From NCBI GenBank assembly GCA_965363355.1, contig CBDTTM010000011.1, positions 1 through 26,487 on the forward strand: DNA of 26,487 nucleotides, written 5' to 3'. The position numbers and the translations under genes were made by a program. Positions 13,848-22,054 of this stretch are shown piece after piece. This DNA comes from CBDTTM01 sp965363355. Its GTDB lineage: Bacteria; Bacillota; Negativicutes; Selenomonadales; Selenomonadaceae. Below the pieces are notes generated by a model that was not told where the DNA came from, did no database searches, and saw only the letters and a program-made list of their open reading frames with translations. Every line of letters begins with the position of its first letter. Position 1 is the first letter of the stretch.

Positions 13848-15011
13848 ATGAAGAAGAAAATTAAGGTAATGACAGTATTCGGGACGCGTCCAGAGGCCAT
13901 AAAAATGGCTCCGGTAGTGCTCGAACTGGCCAAATATCCGGAACTTATAACACCGGTGGTTACGGTCACGGCGCAGCATCGCGATATGCTCGATCAGGTG
14001 CTCAATCTGTTTCGGATCAAGCCAGACCATGATCTTGACATCATGGCAGCTGGTCAGACCTTATTTGATATTACCTGCAAAGCCATGATGGGACTCGACA
14101 AGGTATTGCAGGAAGAAAAACCGGATATTGTACTCGTGCATGGCGATACGACGACGACTTTTGCCGGAGCTTTGGCTTCTTTTTATCATCAGACGACAGT
14201 CGGACATGTGGAAGCTGGACTTAGGACGCGCAATAAGTATTCGCCGTTCCCGGAAGAGATGAACCGCAAGCTTACGGGTTCTTTGACAGACTTGCATTTT
14301 GCCCCGACCGATACGGCTGCGGCTAACTTGTCGGGCGAAAATGTTCCGGCTGATGATATTTTTGTTACGGGAAATACAGTAATCGATGCTTTGCATAAGA
14401 CGGTCAGTGATGATTATGTCTTTGAAAATGAGCTTTTGCGTTCGATTGACTACAAAAATAAACGAATCATTCTTGTTACGACGCACCGCCGGGAAAATCT
14501 TGGCGAACCTATGCGCCATGTCTATAAAGCACTTAAACAGCTCGTTGATGAGTTTTCGGATGTGGAGATTGTTTTTCCTGTCCACAAAAATCCTAAGGTC
14601 CGCGAAGTCGTTGATCAGGAACTCGGCGGGCATGATAAAGTGCATTTGATCGATCCACTTGATTATGAACCGTTTGCCAATCTTATGCATCGGTCTTATT
14701 TGATTTTGACCGATTCTGGCGGAGTCCAGGAAGAAGCGCCTGCACTAGGTAAACCTGTTCTTGTTCTGCGTGACACGACGGAACGTCCGGAAGCAGTAGA
14801 TGCTGGAACCGTCAAACTCATCGGAACGGATCGCAAGCGCATTTATGACGAAGCGCGGCTTTTGTTGACGGAACCCGAAGAATACAATCGCATGGCAGGT
14901 GCCTGCAACCCTTATGGCGATGGGCAAGCTGCACGCCGTATCATTGAGGCGATCTTGTATCGTTACGGCTTGGCAGAGGACAAACCAGATATATTTAAAG
15001 CGAAAGCATAA
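13848..15011 (+). CDS. wecB: UDP-N-acetylglucosamine 2-epimerase (non-hydrolysing)
   Basis: A 387-residue enzyme converting UDP-GlcNAc to UDP-ManNAc, a precursor for surface polysaccharides. Family signatures: F-G-T-R-P-E-A-I-K-M-A-P near the N-terminus (11-22), H-G-D-T-T-T-T, H-V-E-A-G-L-R-T, T-H-R-R-E-N-L-G and D-S-G-G-V-Q-E-E-A. The acidic and basic residues used by WecB/MnaA in binding the nucleotide and moving the proton are in these stretches. AAAGGAG at 13835-13841 serves the ATG at 13848. A terminator follows. It works in the same pathway as the WecA-like enzyme before it. Confidence 0.95.
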   Translation: MKKKIKVMTVFGTRPEAIKMAPVVLELAKYPELITPVVTVTAQHRDMLDQVLNLFRIKPDHDLDIMAAGQTLFDITCKAMMGLDKVLQEEKPDIVLVHGDTTTTFAGALASFYHQTTVGHVEAGLRTRNKYSPFPEEMNRKLTGSLTDLHFAPTDTAAANLSGENVPADDIFVTGNTVIDALHKTVSDDYVFENELLRSIDYKNKRIILVTTHRRENLGEPMRHVYKALKQLVDEFSDVEIVFPVHKNPKVREVVDQELGGHDKVHLIDPLDYEPFANLMHRSYLILTDSGGVQEEAPALGKPVLVLRDTTERPEAVDAGTVKLIGTDRKRIYDEARLLLTEPEEYNRMAGACNPYGDGQAARRIIEAILYRYGLAEDKPDIFKAKA

Positions 15012-15016
15012 TTACA

Positions 15017-15041
15017 GGGGGCTGTTTGACAGCCTCCTTTT
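15017..15041 (+). terminator. Terminator of wecB
   Basis: GGGGGCTG (15017-15024) pairs with CAGCCTCC (15030-15037) with one G-U pair, loop TTTGA, then TTTT. It separates the polysaccharide genes from the ATP synthase genes. Confidence 0.85.
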
Positions 15042-15052
15042 GCCTATCCTAT

Positions 15053-15081
15053 TTTAAATGGAATTTATTTCATGATAAAAT
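15053..15081 (+). promoter_or_regulatory. Promoter of atpZ
   Basis: TTTAAA (15053-15058), a 17-base spacer and TAAAAT (15076-15081) with an extended TGA before it. It lies between the wecB terminator and the atpZ start. Confidence 0.6.
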
Positions 15082-15106
15082 CTATAAATGAATGGGAGAA
15101 ATGCGC

Positions 15107-15346
15107 ATGGATAAAAAGATTACGAACAATAAAAAACAAGTGAAAAAGAGAAGCCAACTCGAGGCAATGGCGTTTGTCAGTGGAATTGGTATACATTTTG
15201 TGGTAATAATAGGGATTTGCATATTTTTAGGTAAGTCAGCGGACGGGATTTGGAACACCGGTCCGTATGGGACGATTTTCGGCATAGTTATTGGATTTCC
15301 TATTGGTTTTTATTCCGTTTATAAAAAAATAATGGGAAATTTTTGA
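15107..15346 (+). CDS. atpZ: AtpZ-type accessory protein of the ATP synthase locus
   Basis: A 79-residue protein with a very basic N-terminus (about 1-20) and two hydrophobic segments (about 21-42 and 53-70) separated by G-K-S-A-D-G-I-W-N-T-G-P. This matches the small AtpZ/ATPase_gene1 family found at the head of atp operons. AtpZ, together with AtpI, has been proposed to handle magnesium or to help rotor assembly, but the role is not settled. The start at 15107 is chosen because GGGAG (15094-15098) is 8 bases upstream; ATGs at 15092 and 15101 are in frame but overlap or crowd that site. It is separated from atpI by a 369-base leader with its own promoter. Confidence 0.75.
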   Translation: MDKKITNNKKQVKKRSQLEAMAFVSGIGIHFVVIIGICIFLGKSADGIWNTGPYGTIFGIVIGFPIGFYSVYKKIMGNF

Positions 15347-15353
15347 TTTGGGC

Positions 15354-15383
15354 TTGAAAATTTATGAAAAATAGCTGTATAAT
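15354..15383 (+). promoter_or_regulatory. Main promoter of the atpI-atpC operon
   Basis: TTGAAA (15354-15359), an 18-base spacer and consensus TATAAT (15378-15383), 7 bases past the end of atpZ. Transcription would start near 15390, giving an unusually long leader of about 325 bases before atpI. Confidence 0.75.
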
Positions 15384-15715
15384 AAAAAACGATGATAAAC
15401 TTGCTTTATAAAATGATTGCGAATCATAAAAATAAATAATGGTTATGTAATCATTAGACAAAGCTATGGGAAATTATCACAACAAACGGATTCGAAAGCA
15501 ATATAATATAACCTATGCAGATATCGTAAGGTCGAAATTGATATTTACATGGAGAAAATGTAACTTTCTGCTCGATCATAGGAGGAAAAATGGTTTTTGT
15601 GTGGAAGCAGACAGTAAAAGCTATTATTGAATGCTCTTCATAATTTGGCTTTGAATCAGGTTTGAATTTAGGCAAATATTCATTGCAAAGATGGCGACGC
15701 CATCGGAGGGGGAAT
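15384..15715 (+). other. Long AT-rich leader before atpI
   Basis: No conventional gene is seen in this stretch. It contains the palindrome ATGATTGCGAATCAT (15413-15427) about 25 bases after the expected transcription start, a small inverted repeat TTACAT/ATGTAA (15545-15550, 15558-15563), a 17-codon ORF with a strong binding site (15590-15643), and GATGGCG-A-CGCCATC (15690-15704), which abuts the atpI ribosome binding site GGAGGGGG (15705-15712) and may limit its translation. Confidence 0.5.
15590..15643 (+). CDS. Possible 17-residue peptide in the atp leader
   Basis: ATG at 15590 has a perfect AGGAGG at 15580-15585, at a short spacing of 4 bases. The frame reads M-V-F-V-W-K-Q-T-V-K-A-I-I-E-C-S-S and stops at TAA 15641. 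It resembles nothing I recognise. Given the strong binding site it may be a leader peptide or a real small protein; equally it could be a decayed gene start. The short spacing and tiny size keep confidence low. Confidence 0.35.
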   Translation: MVFVWKQTVKAIIECSS

Positions 15716-16105
15716 ATGAACAAACTTTTATCAGCATGCGGCAGACGCGCTATGGTACAACTAGCTATATGTACGGCCATGGTTTTATTGTGGTTGTATA
15801 TCGGCGGCAGAATAGACCTTTTCCCCGCGTTTATAGGTGGTTATTTACTAGCAGCGACCTGCTTTTGGGTATTAATTTATCGAACATGGAAAAGCTCGCG
15901 GCAAAACAGTGTGGCAAAAGCGAAGCAGCAGATGCAGTTAGGATTGGCTCTGCGCCTTTTTACGGTATTTGTAGTCCTTTGGACGGCAATTCATATTTCG
16001 CTTGAAGTCTTTTGGTCTGTAGTTGGCGGCTTTTTTATGCTCACGATACTCTTAATGGTCAATATCATTGCTTTTGCCTGCAGTGGTAGTGTTGGTAAAA
16101 AATAA
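15716..16105 (+). CDS. atpI: ATP synthase protein I
   Basis: A 129-residue membrane protein with four hydrophobic segments (about 12-29, 32-51, 74-96 and 97-120), matching AtpI, the first and non-structural gene of many atp operons. AtpI has been linked to assembly of the c ring and to magnesium handling, and it is not essential in most species. The start at 15716 is set by GGAGGGGG (15705-15712). The frame is open 18 codons further upstream, but those codons run through the hairpin and the binding site. atpB follows after 23 bases. Confidence 0.82.
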   Translation: MNKLLSACGRRAMVQLAICTAMVLLWLYIGGRIDLFPAFIGGYLLAATCFWVLIYRTWKSSRQNSVAKAKQQMQLGLALRLFTVFVVLWTAIHISLEVFWSVVGGFFMLTILLMVNIIAFACSGSVGKK

Positions 16106-16128
16106 ACCATAATTTAGGAGTGATAAGT

Positions 16129-16803
16129 ATGCATGAAATCGGTGTTCGTGAAGTCGCACATGTTGCGGGGTTTACCTTTAACGTGGAAACCTTGTACATG
16201 ACATGGCTTACCATGGCAATCATTCTCGTCATCGGCTTTTTGGCGACGCGCAGCTTGAAGCTCGTGCCAACAGGCTGGCAAAATGCCATCGAGATGGTTG
16301 TTACCGCACTGCACGGGCAGATCGATGCGACGATGGGCGCACGTGGTAGATCGCTTCTCGCACCGCTGATCATTGCGCTGTTCTTGTTTTTGCTCGTGGG
16401 AAACTGGCTGGGCCTCGTTCCAACCCTGTCTTCACCGACCAATGACTTGAACACGACACTCGGATTGGCTTTGCTGGTCATCGCTATGGTACATGTATTT
16501 GGTGTCTATTTCAAGGGAATGCATTATATCAAGCATTTCTTTCAGCCAGTACCTGTATTCGTCATCATCAATGCCATCGAAGAAGTTGCCAAACCAATCA
16601 CGCTCGCTTTTCGTCTATTCGGTAACATCCTTGCAGGGGAAATACTCATTACGATTCTCTTGCTCTTGATGCCGGTATGGATGCCAATACCAAGCGTTAT
16701 CTGGCTGGCTTTCAGTATCTTCGTTGGCGGGGTCCAAGCTTTCATCTTCACGATGTTGTCTATGGCCTATCTGTCCAATGGCGTCAAAGAAGACGAACAT
16801 TAA
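16129..16803 (+). CDS. atpB: ATP synthase subunit a
   Basis: A 224-residue polytopic membrane protein of the Fo stator, forming the two ion half-channels against the c ring. The essential arginine is Arg162, in L-A-F-R-L-F-G-N, within the conserved helix that begins E-E-V-A-K-P-I-T. A second conserved stretch near the C-terminus (V-G-G-V-Q-A-F-I-F-T-M-L) is the other helix facing the ring. Around five to six membrane helices can be counted. The start at 16129 has AGGAG at 16116-16120; a GTG nine bases earlier is in frame but overlaps that site. Confidence 0.95.
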   Translation: MHEIGVREVAHVAGFTFNVETLYMTWLTMAIILVIGFLATRSLKLVPTGWQNAIEMVVTALHGQIDATMGARGRSLLAPLIIALFLFLLVGNWLGLVPTLSSPTNDLNTTLGLALLVIAMVHVFGVYFKGMHYIKHFFQPVPVFVIINAIEEVAKPITLAFRLFGNILAGEILITILLLLMPVWMPIPSVIWLAFSIFVGGVQAFIFTMLSMAYLSNGVKEDEH

Positions 16804-16845
16804 CGACAAAACAAAATTAAACAATTATTAAGGGGGATTTTATTC

Positions 16846-17097
16846 ATGGAAAATGCAATTATGGTAGCAGCAGCATTAATCGGAGCAGGTCTTACAATGG
16901 GATTGGCAGCAATTGGTGCTGGTATCGGTGATGGTCTTGTAACATCTAAATTTATCGAAGGTCTGACTCGTCAGCCAGAAGCAAAAGATGCTCTTTTCAC
17001 AAACACTTTGATTTCCGTTGGTTTGATCGAATCAATGGCTATCATCGCAACAGTTGTGGCTCTCATCATGTTATATGCAAATCCGTTGATTAAATAA
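16846..17097 (+). CDS. atpE: ATP synthase subunit c
   Basis: An 83-residue hairpin of two membrane helices joined by R-Q-P-E-A; copies form the rotor ring. The glycine-rich first helix carries Asp29 in G-I-G-D-G. The second carries the ion-binding Glu62 followed by Ser63 (L-I-E-S). By alignment with the Ilyobacter tartaricus c subunit, these correspond to Gln32, Glu65 and Ser66 of its Na+ site. Fusobacterium nucleatum has a second carboxylate at the Gln32 place and is also Na+-driven. Na+ coupling is therefore plausible, although the tyrosine that supports the site in Ilyobacter is Ile67 here. AAGGGGGA (16830-16837) is the binding site. Confidence 0.96.
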   Translation: MENAIMVAAALIGAGLTMGLAAIGAGIGDGLVTSKFIEGLTRQPEAKDALFTNTLISVGLIESMAIIATVVALIMLYANPLIK

Positions 17098-17109
17098 TTT
17101 AGCTTTTTT

Positions 17110-17133
17110 GGCGACAGCAGTACTGCAGTCGCC
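17110..17133 (+). repeat. Strong hairpin between atpE and atpF
   Basis: GGCGAC (17110-17115) pairs with GTCGCC (17128-17133), then an A-A mismatch, then GCAG/CTGC. TTTAGTT follows, so termination would be weak. It may stabilise the atpE end of the mRNA or lower expression of later genes, matching the need for many c subunits per enzyme. Confidence 0.65.
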
Positions 17134-17167
17134 TTTAGTTCGATACGCGATGTAAGGAGGTAGCAAA

Positions 17168-17671
17168 TTGATTGAGATCAATATGACGCTCGTCGCGCAA
17201 GTGATAAACTTCCTCATTTTGGTTGTGCTTTTGAAAGCAGTAGCTTACAAGCCAATCGTGAAGATGTTAAAAGAGCGTGAAGATAAAATTGCCCAAAGCA
17301 TTAAAGCTGCTGAAGATGATGAAGCAAAGGCAAAATCGGCTTTAGTCGAATACCAAGACCAGCTTGCCGGCGCTAGAATCAAGGCACAGGAAATCGTGGA
17401 TAAAGCAATGAAGCGCGCGCAAGAAGAACGCGATGCAAGTGTTTTAGAAACGAAAAAAGAACTTGAGCAGATGCGCAAAGCAGCTCAAGAAGATATTATT
17501 CGCGAACGTGAACGTGCGGTTGCGCAGCTTAAAGGCGAAGTTGTCGCTTTGTCCATGGCAGCAGCCAGCAAAATTATCAGCACAAATCTCGATGCTGCTG
17601 GCAACGAAAAGCTTGTCAGTGAATTCATCGAAAAGCTTGATAATGATAAAATCGGTGGTTTGTCATGCTAA
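17168..17671 (+). CDS. atpF: ATP synthase subunit b
   Basis: A 167-residue peripheral-stalk protein: one N-terminal membrane helix (about residues 6-25), then a long charged coiled coil with the alanine-, glutamate- and lysine-rich pattern usual for subunit b (about 30-150). It holds the catalytic head still against rotation by linking subunit a to delta. The start codon is TTG, fixed by AAGGAGGT at 17154-17161 six bases upstream; the next in-frame ATG (17183) would be 21 bases from that site. The gene overlaps atpH by 7 bases. Only one b-type gene is present. Confidence 0.93.
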   Translation: MIEINMTLVAQVINFLILVVLLKAVAYKPIVKMLKEREDKIAQSIKAAEDDEAKAKSALVEYQDQLAGARIKAQEIVDKAMKRAQEERDASVLETKKELEQMRKAAQEDIIRERERAVAQLKGEVVALSMAAASKIISTNLDAAGNEKLVSEFIEKLDNDKIGGLSC

Positions 17672-18204
17672 ACATTCAGCTGGCAAACAAATACGCCGTG
17701 GCGATCTTTGAATTGGCAAAAGAAGAAAATGAGCTTGAAGCATATGGCGAGCAGCTGGCCCAGGTCAGCCAGGTCGTTGCAGCACAAGCTGATTTGAAGG
17801 CTTTTATCAACAACCCACAGATTCAGCCGGTGGCGAAAAAAGAACTTTTGAGTAAACTGTTTAAAGAAGACTTGGCTTCTTCGGTTTACAACTTTATCAT
17901 GCTTTTGGTTGATAAACGTCGCGAATCTTTATTGGAAGAAATTGCAGGGAGATATCAGGCTCTGTCCAATGCTGCCCGCAATATCGTCGAAGCAGAAGTT
18001 ACAGTGACTTCTGAGCTAAGCGATGCTCAGAAGAAAAGTTTGATTGCGAAGCTTGAAAAGGTTACCGGCAAAACGGTCCTGATCAGCACGCATATAGACA
18101 AAAGCATCATCGGAGGACTTGTTGTCAAGATGGGCGATAAGCTTATCGACGGCAGTGTAGTCAGCCAGATGAAGTCTTTGCAGAAACAATTAATGGCAAA
18201 TTAA
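17665..18204 (+). CDS. atpH: ATP synthase subunit delta
   Basis: A 179-residue delta subunit (OSCP-like) that joins the b stalk to the top of the alpha-beta head. The N-terminal six-helix domain (A-N-K-Y-A-V-A-I-F-E-L-A) and the C-terminal signature I-I-G-G-L-V-V-K-M-G-D-K-L-I-D-G-S-V are clear. The ATG lies inside the last codons of atpF (7-base overlap, ATGCTAA), so the two proteins are probably coupled in translation, which suits their direct contact in the stalk. Confidence 0.95.
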   Translation: MLNIQLANKYAVAIFELAKEENELEAYGEQLAQVSQVVAAQADLKAFINNPQIQPVAKKELLSKLFKEDLASSVYNFIMLLVDKRRESLLEEIAGRYQALSNAARNIVEAEVTVTSELSDAQKKSLIAKLEKVTGKTVLISTHIDKSIIGGLVVKMGDKLIDGSVVSQMKSLQKQLMAN

Positions 18205-18231
18205 GTTATGAGATTGGGGTGACAGAGTAGT

Positions 18232-19749
18232 ATGAAGATGAATCCAGAAGAAATAACAGCCATTATCAAGGATCAAATCAAGAATTATAATGTTGATTTG
18301 AATGTTGATGATGTTGGAACTGTTATCGAAATTGGTGATGGTATTGCTCACATCCATGGTTTAGAAAAAGCTATGGCGGGAGAATTACTTGATTTTGGTA
18401 ATGACATATTTGGTTTAGTTTTAAACCTTGAGCAAGATAACGTCGGTGCAGTTCTTCTTGGCGGTGAAACGCATATCAAAGAAGGCGCAACGGTAAAACG
18501 TACGGGCCGCATCATGCAGGTTCCGGTCGGCGAAAACATGGTTGGTCGTGTAGTTGATGCACTTGGCCGTCCAATCGATGGCAAAGGGCCAATCGAAACG
18601 ACAGAAAATCGTCCTATCGAATATCCGGCTCCGGGTATTGCAGATAGAAAGTCTGTACATGAACCGTTGCAAACGGGTATCAAAGCAATCGATGCTTTGG
18701 TTCCAATCGGTCGTGGACAGCGCGAATTGATCATCGGTGACCGTGGTACTGGTAAGACAGCTATCGCAATCGATACGATCATCAATCAGAAAGGCCAGAA
18801 TTGTATCTGCGTTTACGTAGCAATCGGCCAGAAGGCTTCTACGGTTGCCCGCGTTGTTAAGACACTTGAAGATCATGGCGCTATGGCTTATACGGTCGTT
18901 GTTGTAGCTACGGCTGCTGACAGCGCTCCGCTTCAGTACCTTGCACCATATGCAGGTGTTGCTATTGCCGAATACTTCATGTATAAAGGCCAGCATGCAC
19001 TTTGTGTATACGATGATCTTTCCAAACATGCGGCTGCTTATCGTGCAATGAGTTTGCTTCTTCGCAGACCACCAGGACGTGAAGCATATCCAGGGGACGT
19101 ATTTTATCTACATTCCCGCCTTTTGGAACGTGCAGCGAAGCTTTCGGATGATCTTGGCGCTGGTTCCATCACAGCTTTGCCAATCATTGAAACTTTGGCA
19201 GGCGACGTTTCTGGATACATTCCGACAAACGTTATTTCCATCACCGATGGTCAGATCATGCTTGAAACAGAAATGTTCTATTCCGGGGTAAGACCAGCTA
19301 TCAACGTTGGTTTGTCGGTATCGCGTGTAGGCGGTAGCGCACAGATCAAAGCGATGAAGCAGGTTGCAGGAAAGATGCGTCTGGATTTAGCGCAGTATCG
19401 TGAACTTGCAGCGTTCTCCCAGTTTGCATCGGATTTGGATGCAGCTACGAAAGCTCAGCTCGATCGCGGAGCTCGTATGGTCGAAACCTTGAAACAGGCG
19501 CAGTACGCACCTCTCTTGGTTCAAGATCAGGTTTTGGTAGTTTATACGGCAGTCAGAGGATTCCTCTCTGATGTACCAGTTGAACATGTCGTTCGTTTCC
19601 AACAGGATTTCTTGAAATTCATGAATTCGAACCATGCAGAAATCGGTGCAAAAATTGTCGAACAGCAAAAACTCGATGATGCGCTTGAACAACAGATCAA
19701 TGACGCAATCGCTGAATTCAAGGAAACTGTTTCGTACAAAAAAGCATAA
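18232..19749 (+). CDS. atpA: ATP synthase subunit alpha
   Basis: A 505-residue alpha subunit of the F1 head. The Walker A loop is G-D-R-G-T-G-K-T (169-176); the Q-K-A-S-T-V stretch, Y-D-D-L-S-K-H and the family signature P-A-I-N-V-G-L-S-V-S-R-V-G-G, whose arginine reaches into the beta active site, are all present. Alpha binds nucleotide but is not catalytic. The first ATG (18232) has GGGGTGA at 18216-18222; the second ATG, six bases on, is also possible. Confidence 0.97.
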   Translation: MKMNPEEITAIIKDQIKNYNVDLNVDDVGTVIEIGDGIAHIHGLEKAMAGELLDFGNDIFGLVLNLEQDNVGAVLLGGETHIKEGATVKRTGRIMQVPVGENMVGRVVDALGRPIDGKGPIETTENRPIEYPAPGIADRKSVHEPLQTGIKAIDALVPIGRGQRELIIGDRGTGKTAIAIDTIINQKGQNCICVYVAIGQKASTVARVVKTLEDHGAMAYTVVVVATAADSAPLQYLAPYAGVAIAEYFMYKGQHALCVYDDLSKHAAAYRAMSLLLRRPPGREAYPGDVFYLHSRLLERAAKLSDDLGAGSITALPIIETLAGDVSGYIPTNVISITDGQIMLETEMFYSGVRPAINVGLSVSRVGGSAQIKAMKQVAGKMRLDLAQYRELAAFSQFASDLDAATKAQLDRGARMVETLKQAQYAPLLVQDQVLVVYTAVRGFLSDVPVEHVVRFQQDFLKFMNSNHAEIGAKIVEQQKLDDALEQQINDAIAEFKETVSYKKA

Positions 19750-19768
19750 GGCAGTGAGGTGATTTTAA

Positions 19769-20623
19769 TTGGCTAATTTACAAGATATACGCCGTAGGAT
19801 AAAAAGTGTAAAAAGTATCCAGCAAATCACAAAAGCCATGAAAATGGTAGCTGCTGCCCGACTGCGCCGCGCACAGGAAGCGGCTGTGGCCAATCAGCCA
19901 TATGCTGCTAAAATGCGTCAGGTTATCACCGATATTGCCGGCAAGGCGGGCGATTTCAATCATCCGCTGCTCGAATCTCGCGAAGAAGGCAAAAGTCTTT
20001 ATCTGGTCATTGCGTCCGATAAAGGCTTAGCCGGAGCTTATGCCAGCAGTGTATTTAAAGAAACTACTGCCCATATCGAAGATAAATCGGCAGTAGATCT
20101 GGTAACGGTTGGTCGAAAGACCCGTGAACATTTCGGCAACCGTGACTATACCATCGTTAAAGATTACATCGGAATCAGCGAACGTCCTCAATATGATGAT
20201 GCCCGTAAGATTGCTTTGGATTTGGTTCAACGCTTCACAGAAGGTGAATACAAAGAAATCCACATGGTATATACCAGATTTGTTTCAGTAATAAACTCCG
20301 TACCGACGACGATTAAGTTATTGCCGTTTGGCGGTCTCGGAGACGGTGAGTCAAACTCAGCCGGAGCGGAGTACATTTATGAACCATCCGCCGGTGAAGT
20401 GTTAGGATTCTTATTACCGCAGTACTTGGTAACAACTATATATGCGGCGTTACTCCAGGCTTCTGCAAGTGAGCTGAGTTCCCGTATGACCGCGATGAGC
20501 AATGCGACGGACAACGCGCAGGAACTCATCCAGAAATTGGACTTGCATTATAATAAAGTGCGTCAGGCAAACATTACCCGCGAGATCACAGAGATCGTGG
20601 GCGGTGCTGAAGCCTTGAAGTAA
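19769..20623 (+). CDS. atpG: ATP synthase subunit gamma
   Basis: A 284-residue central-shaft subunit. The N-terminal helix (D-I-R-R-R-I-K-S-V-K-S-I-Q-Q-I-T-K-A-M-K) and the C-terminal helix (A-M-S-N-A-T-D-N-A) that form the coiled coil inside the head are both present and typical. The start codon is TTG, served by GAGGTG at 19756-19761, 7 bases away; no ATG lies nearby in frame. It follows atpA by 19 bases and precedes atpD by 15. Confidence 0.95.
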   Translation: MANLQDIRRRIKSVKSIQQITKAMKMVAAARLRRAQEAAVANQPYAAKMRQVITDIAGKAGDFNHPLLESREEGKSLYLVIASDKGLAGAYASSVFKETTAHIEDKSAVDLVTVGRKTREHFGNRDYTIVKDYIGISERPQYDDARKIALDLVQRFTEGEYKEIHMVYTRFVSVINSVPTTIKLLPFGGLGDGESNSAGAEYIYEPSAGEVLGFLLPQYLVTTIYAALLQASASELSSRMTAMSNATDNAQELIQKLDLHYNKVRQANITREITEIVGGAEALK

Positions 20624-20638
20624 GGAGGTTTTCATTAA

Positions 20639-22051
20639 GTGGCTAATGGTAAAGTAGTACAGGTCATTGGACCTGTCGTAGATATTGAATTTCCCGCAGG
20701 CTCTCTGCCGGAAATATTAAATGCGATCACCATCGAAGGCAAAGCAGGTGACGTAGACATTGCATTGACAGTTGAAGTCATGCAGCATTTGGGCGACAGC
20801 ATCACGCGTTGTATCGCTATGAGCTCCACCGATGGATTGACTCGGGGTATGGAAGCTACGGATACAGGATCGCCAATCAAAGTTCCAGTCGGCAACGAAA
20901 CCTTGGGTCGTGTATTCAATGTTCTCGGTAAAACCGTAGATCATAATCCGACTCCAGTCGGCAACAAGGAATTTTGGCCAATCCATCGTCCAGCTCCATC
21001 GTTTGACGAACAAGAAACTTCCACGCAGATTTTGGAAACAGGTATCAAGGTCGTTGACCTTATCGCTCCATACTCCCGTGGTGGTAAAATCGGTTTGTTC
21101 GGTGGTGCCGGTGTTGGTAAAACCGTATTGATCATGGAACTTATCCACAATATCGCAACGCAGCACGGTGGTTACTCTGTATTCGCCGGTGTTGGGGAAC
21201 GTACTCGTGAAGGTAATGACCTTTGGTCAGAAATGACAGAATCGGGCGTTATCGATAAGACAGCTCTCGTTTATGGTCAGATGAATGAACCGCCAGGAGC
21301 TCGTATGCGTGTAGCGCTTACAGGTCTTACGATGGCAGAATATTTCCGTGATGTGCAGGGACAGGACGTACTGCTCTTCATCGATAATATCTTCCGTTTC
21401 ATCCAGGCAGGTTCGGAAGTTTCCGCATTGCTCGGCCGTATGCCGTCCGCCGTTGGTTATCAGCCAACTTTGACGACAGACGTTGGTGCATTGCAGGAAC
21501 GTATCACATCTACGAAAAAAGGCTCCATCACATCCGTACAGGCTGTATATGTGCCGGCCGATGACTTGACTGACCCGGCTCCGGCAGCAACCTTTACGCA
21601 TTTGGATGCGACGACAGTACTTTCTCGTCAAATCGCAGAACTTGGTATTTATCCAGCTGTGGATCCGCTTGATTCAACTTCGCGTATTCTTGACCCGCAT
21701 GTAATTGGGGAAGAACATTATGAAGTAGCTCGCGGCGTACAGGCTGTACTCCAGAAATATAAGGAATTGCAAGATATCATCGCCATTTTGGGTATGGAAG
21801 AACTTTCCGATGATGATAAACTTACAGTTGCCAGAGCTCGTAAAATCCAGAAATTCTTGAGCCAGCCGTTCTTCGTTGCTGAAGTATTCACCGGTTCTCC
21901 GGGGAAATACGTATCGCTCAAAGATACGATCCGTGGCTTTAAAGAAATTTTAGAAGGTAAATACGACGATCTGCCAGAAGCTGCTTTCTACATGATGGGA
22001 AGCATTGAAGAGGTAATTGAAGCGGCAAACAAAATGAAAAAGGAGGCATAA
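20639..22051 (+). CDS. atpD: ATP synthase subunit beta
   Basis: A 470-residue catalytic subunit. Walker A is G-G-A-G-V-G-K-T (155-162), followed by the G-E-R-T-R-E-G-N stretch holding the catalytic glutamate, Walker B with L-L-F-I-D-N-I-F-R, and the signature P-A-V-D-P-L-D-S-T-S-R near residues 340-350. The C-terminal D-E-L-S-E-E-D acidic loop appears here as E-E-L-S-D-D-D. The start codon is GTG, with AAGGAGG at 20622-20628 overlapping the end of atpG. Confidence 0.97.
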   Translation: MANGKVVQVIGPVVDIEFPAGSLPEILNAITIEGKAGDVDIALTVEVMQHLGDSITRCIAMSSTDGLTRGMEATDTGSPIKVPVGNETLGRVFNVLGKTVDHNPTPVGNKEFWPIHRPAPSFDEQETSTQILETGIKVVDLIAPYSRGGKIGLFGGAGVGKTVLIMELIHNIATQHGGYSVFAGVGERTREGNDLWSEMTESGVIDKTALVYGQMNEPPGARMRVALTGLTMAEYFRDVQGQDVLLFIDNIFRFIQAGSEVSALLGRMPSAVGYQPTLTTDVGALQERITSTKKGSITSVQAVYVPADDLTDPAPAATFTHLDATTVLSRQIAELGIYPAVDPLDSTSRILDPHVIGEEHYEVARGVQAVLQKYKELQDIIAILGMEELSDDDKLTVARARKIQKFLSQPFFVAEVFTGSPGKYVSLKDTIRGFKEILEGKYDDLPEAAFYMMGSIEEVIEAANKMKKEA

Positions 22052-22054
22052 TCC

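Noticed and set aside
14061..14690. 209-codon open frame opposite wecB
   Set aside because: It is a shadow of a well-supported gene; no known family features and no binding site.
15413..15427. Possible Fur box in the atp leader
   Set aside because: The palindrome ATGATT-GCG-AATCAT shares only a few bases with the 7-1-7 Fur consensus, and no iron genes are nearby.
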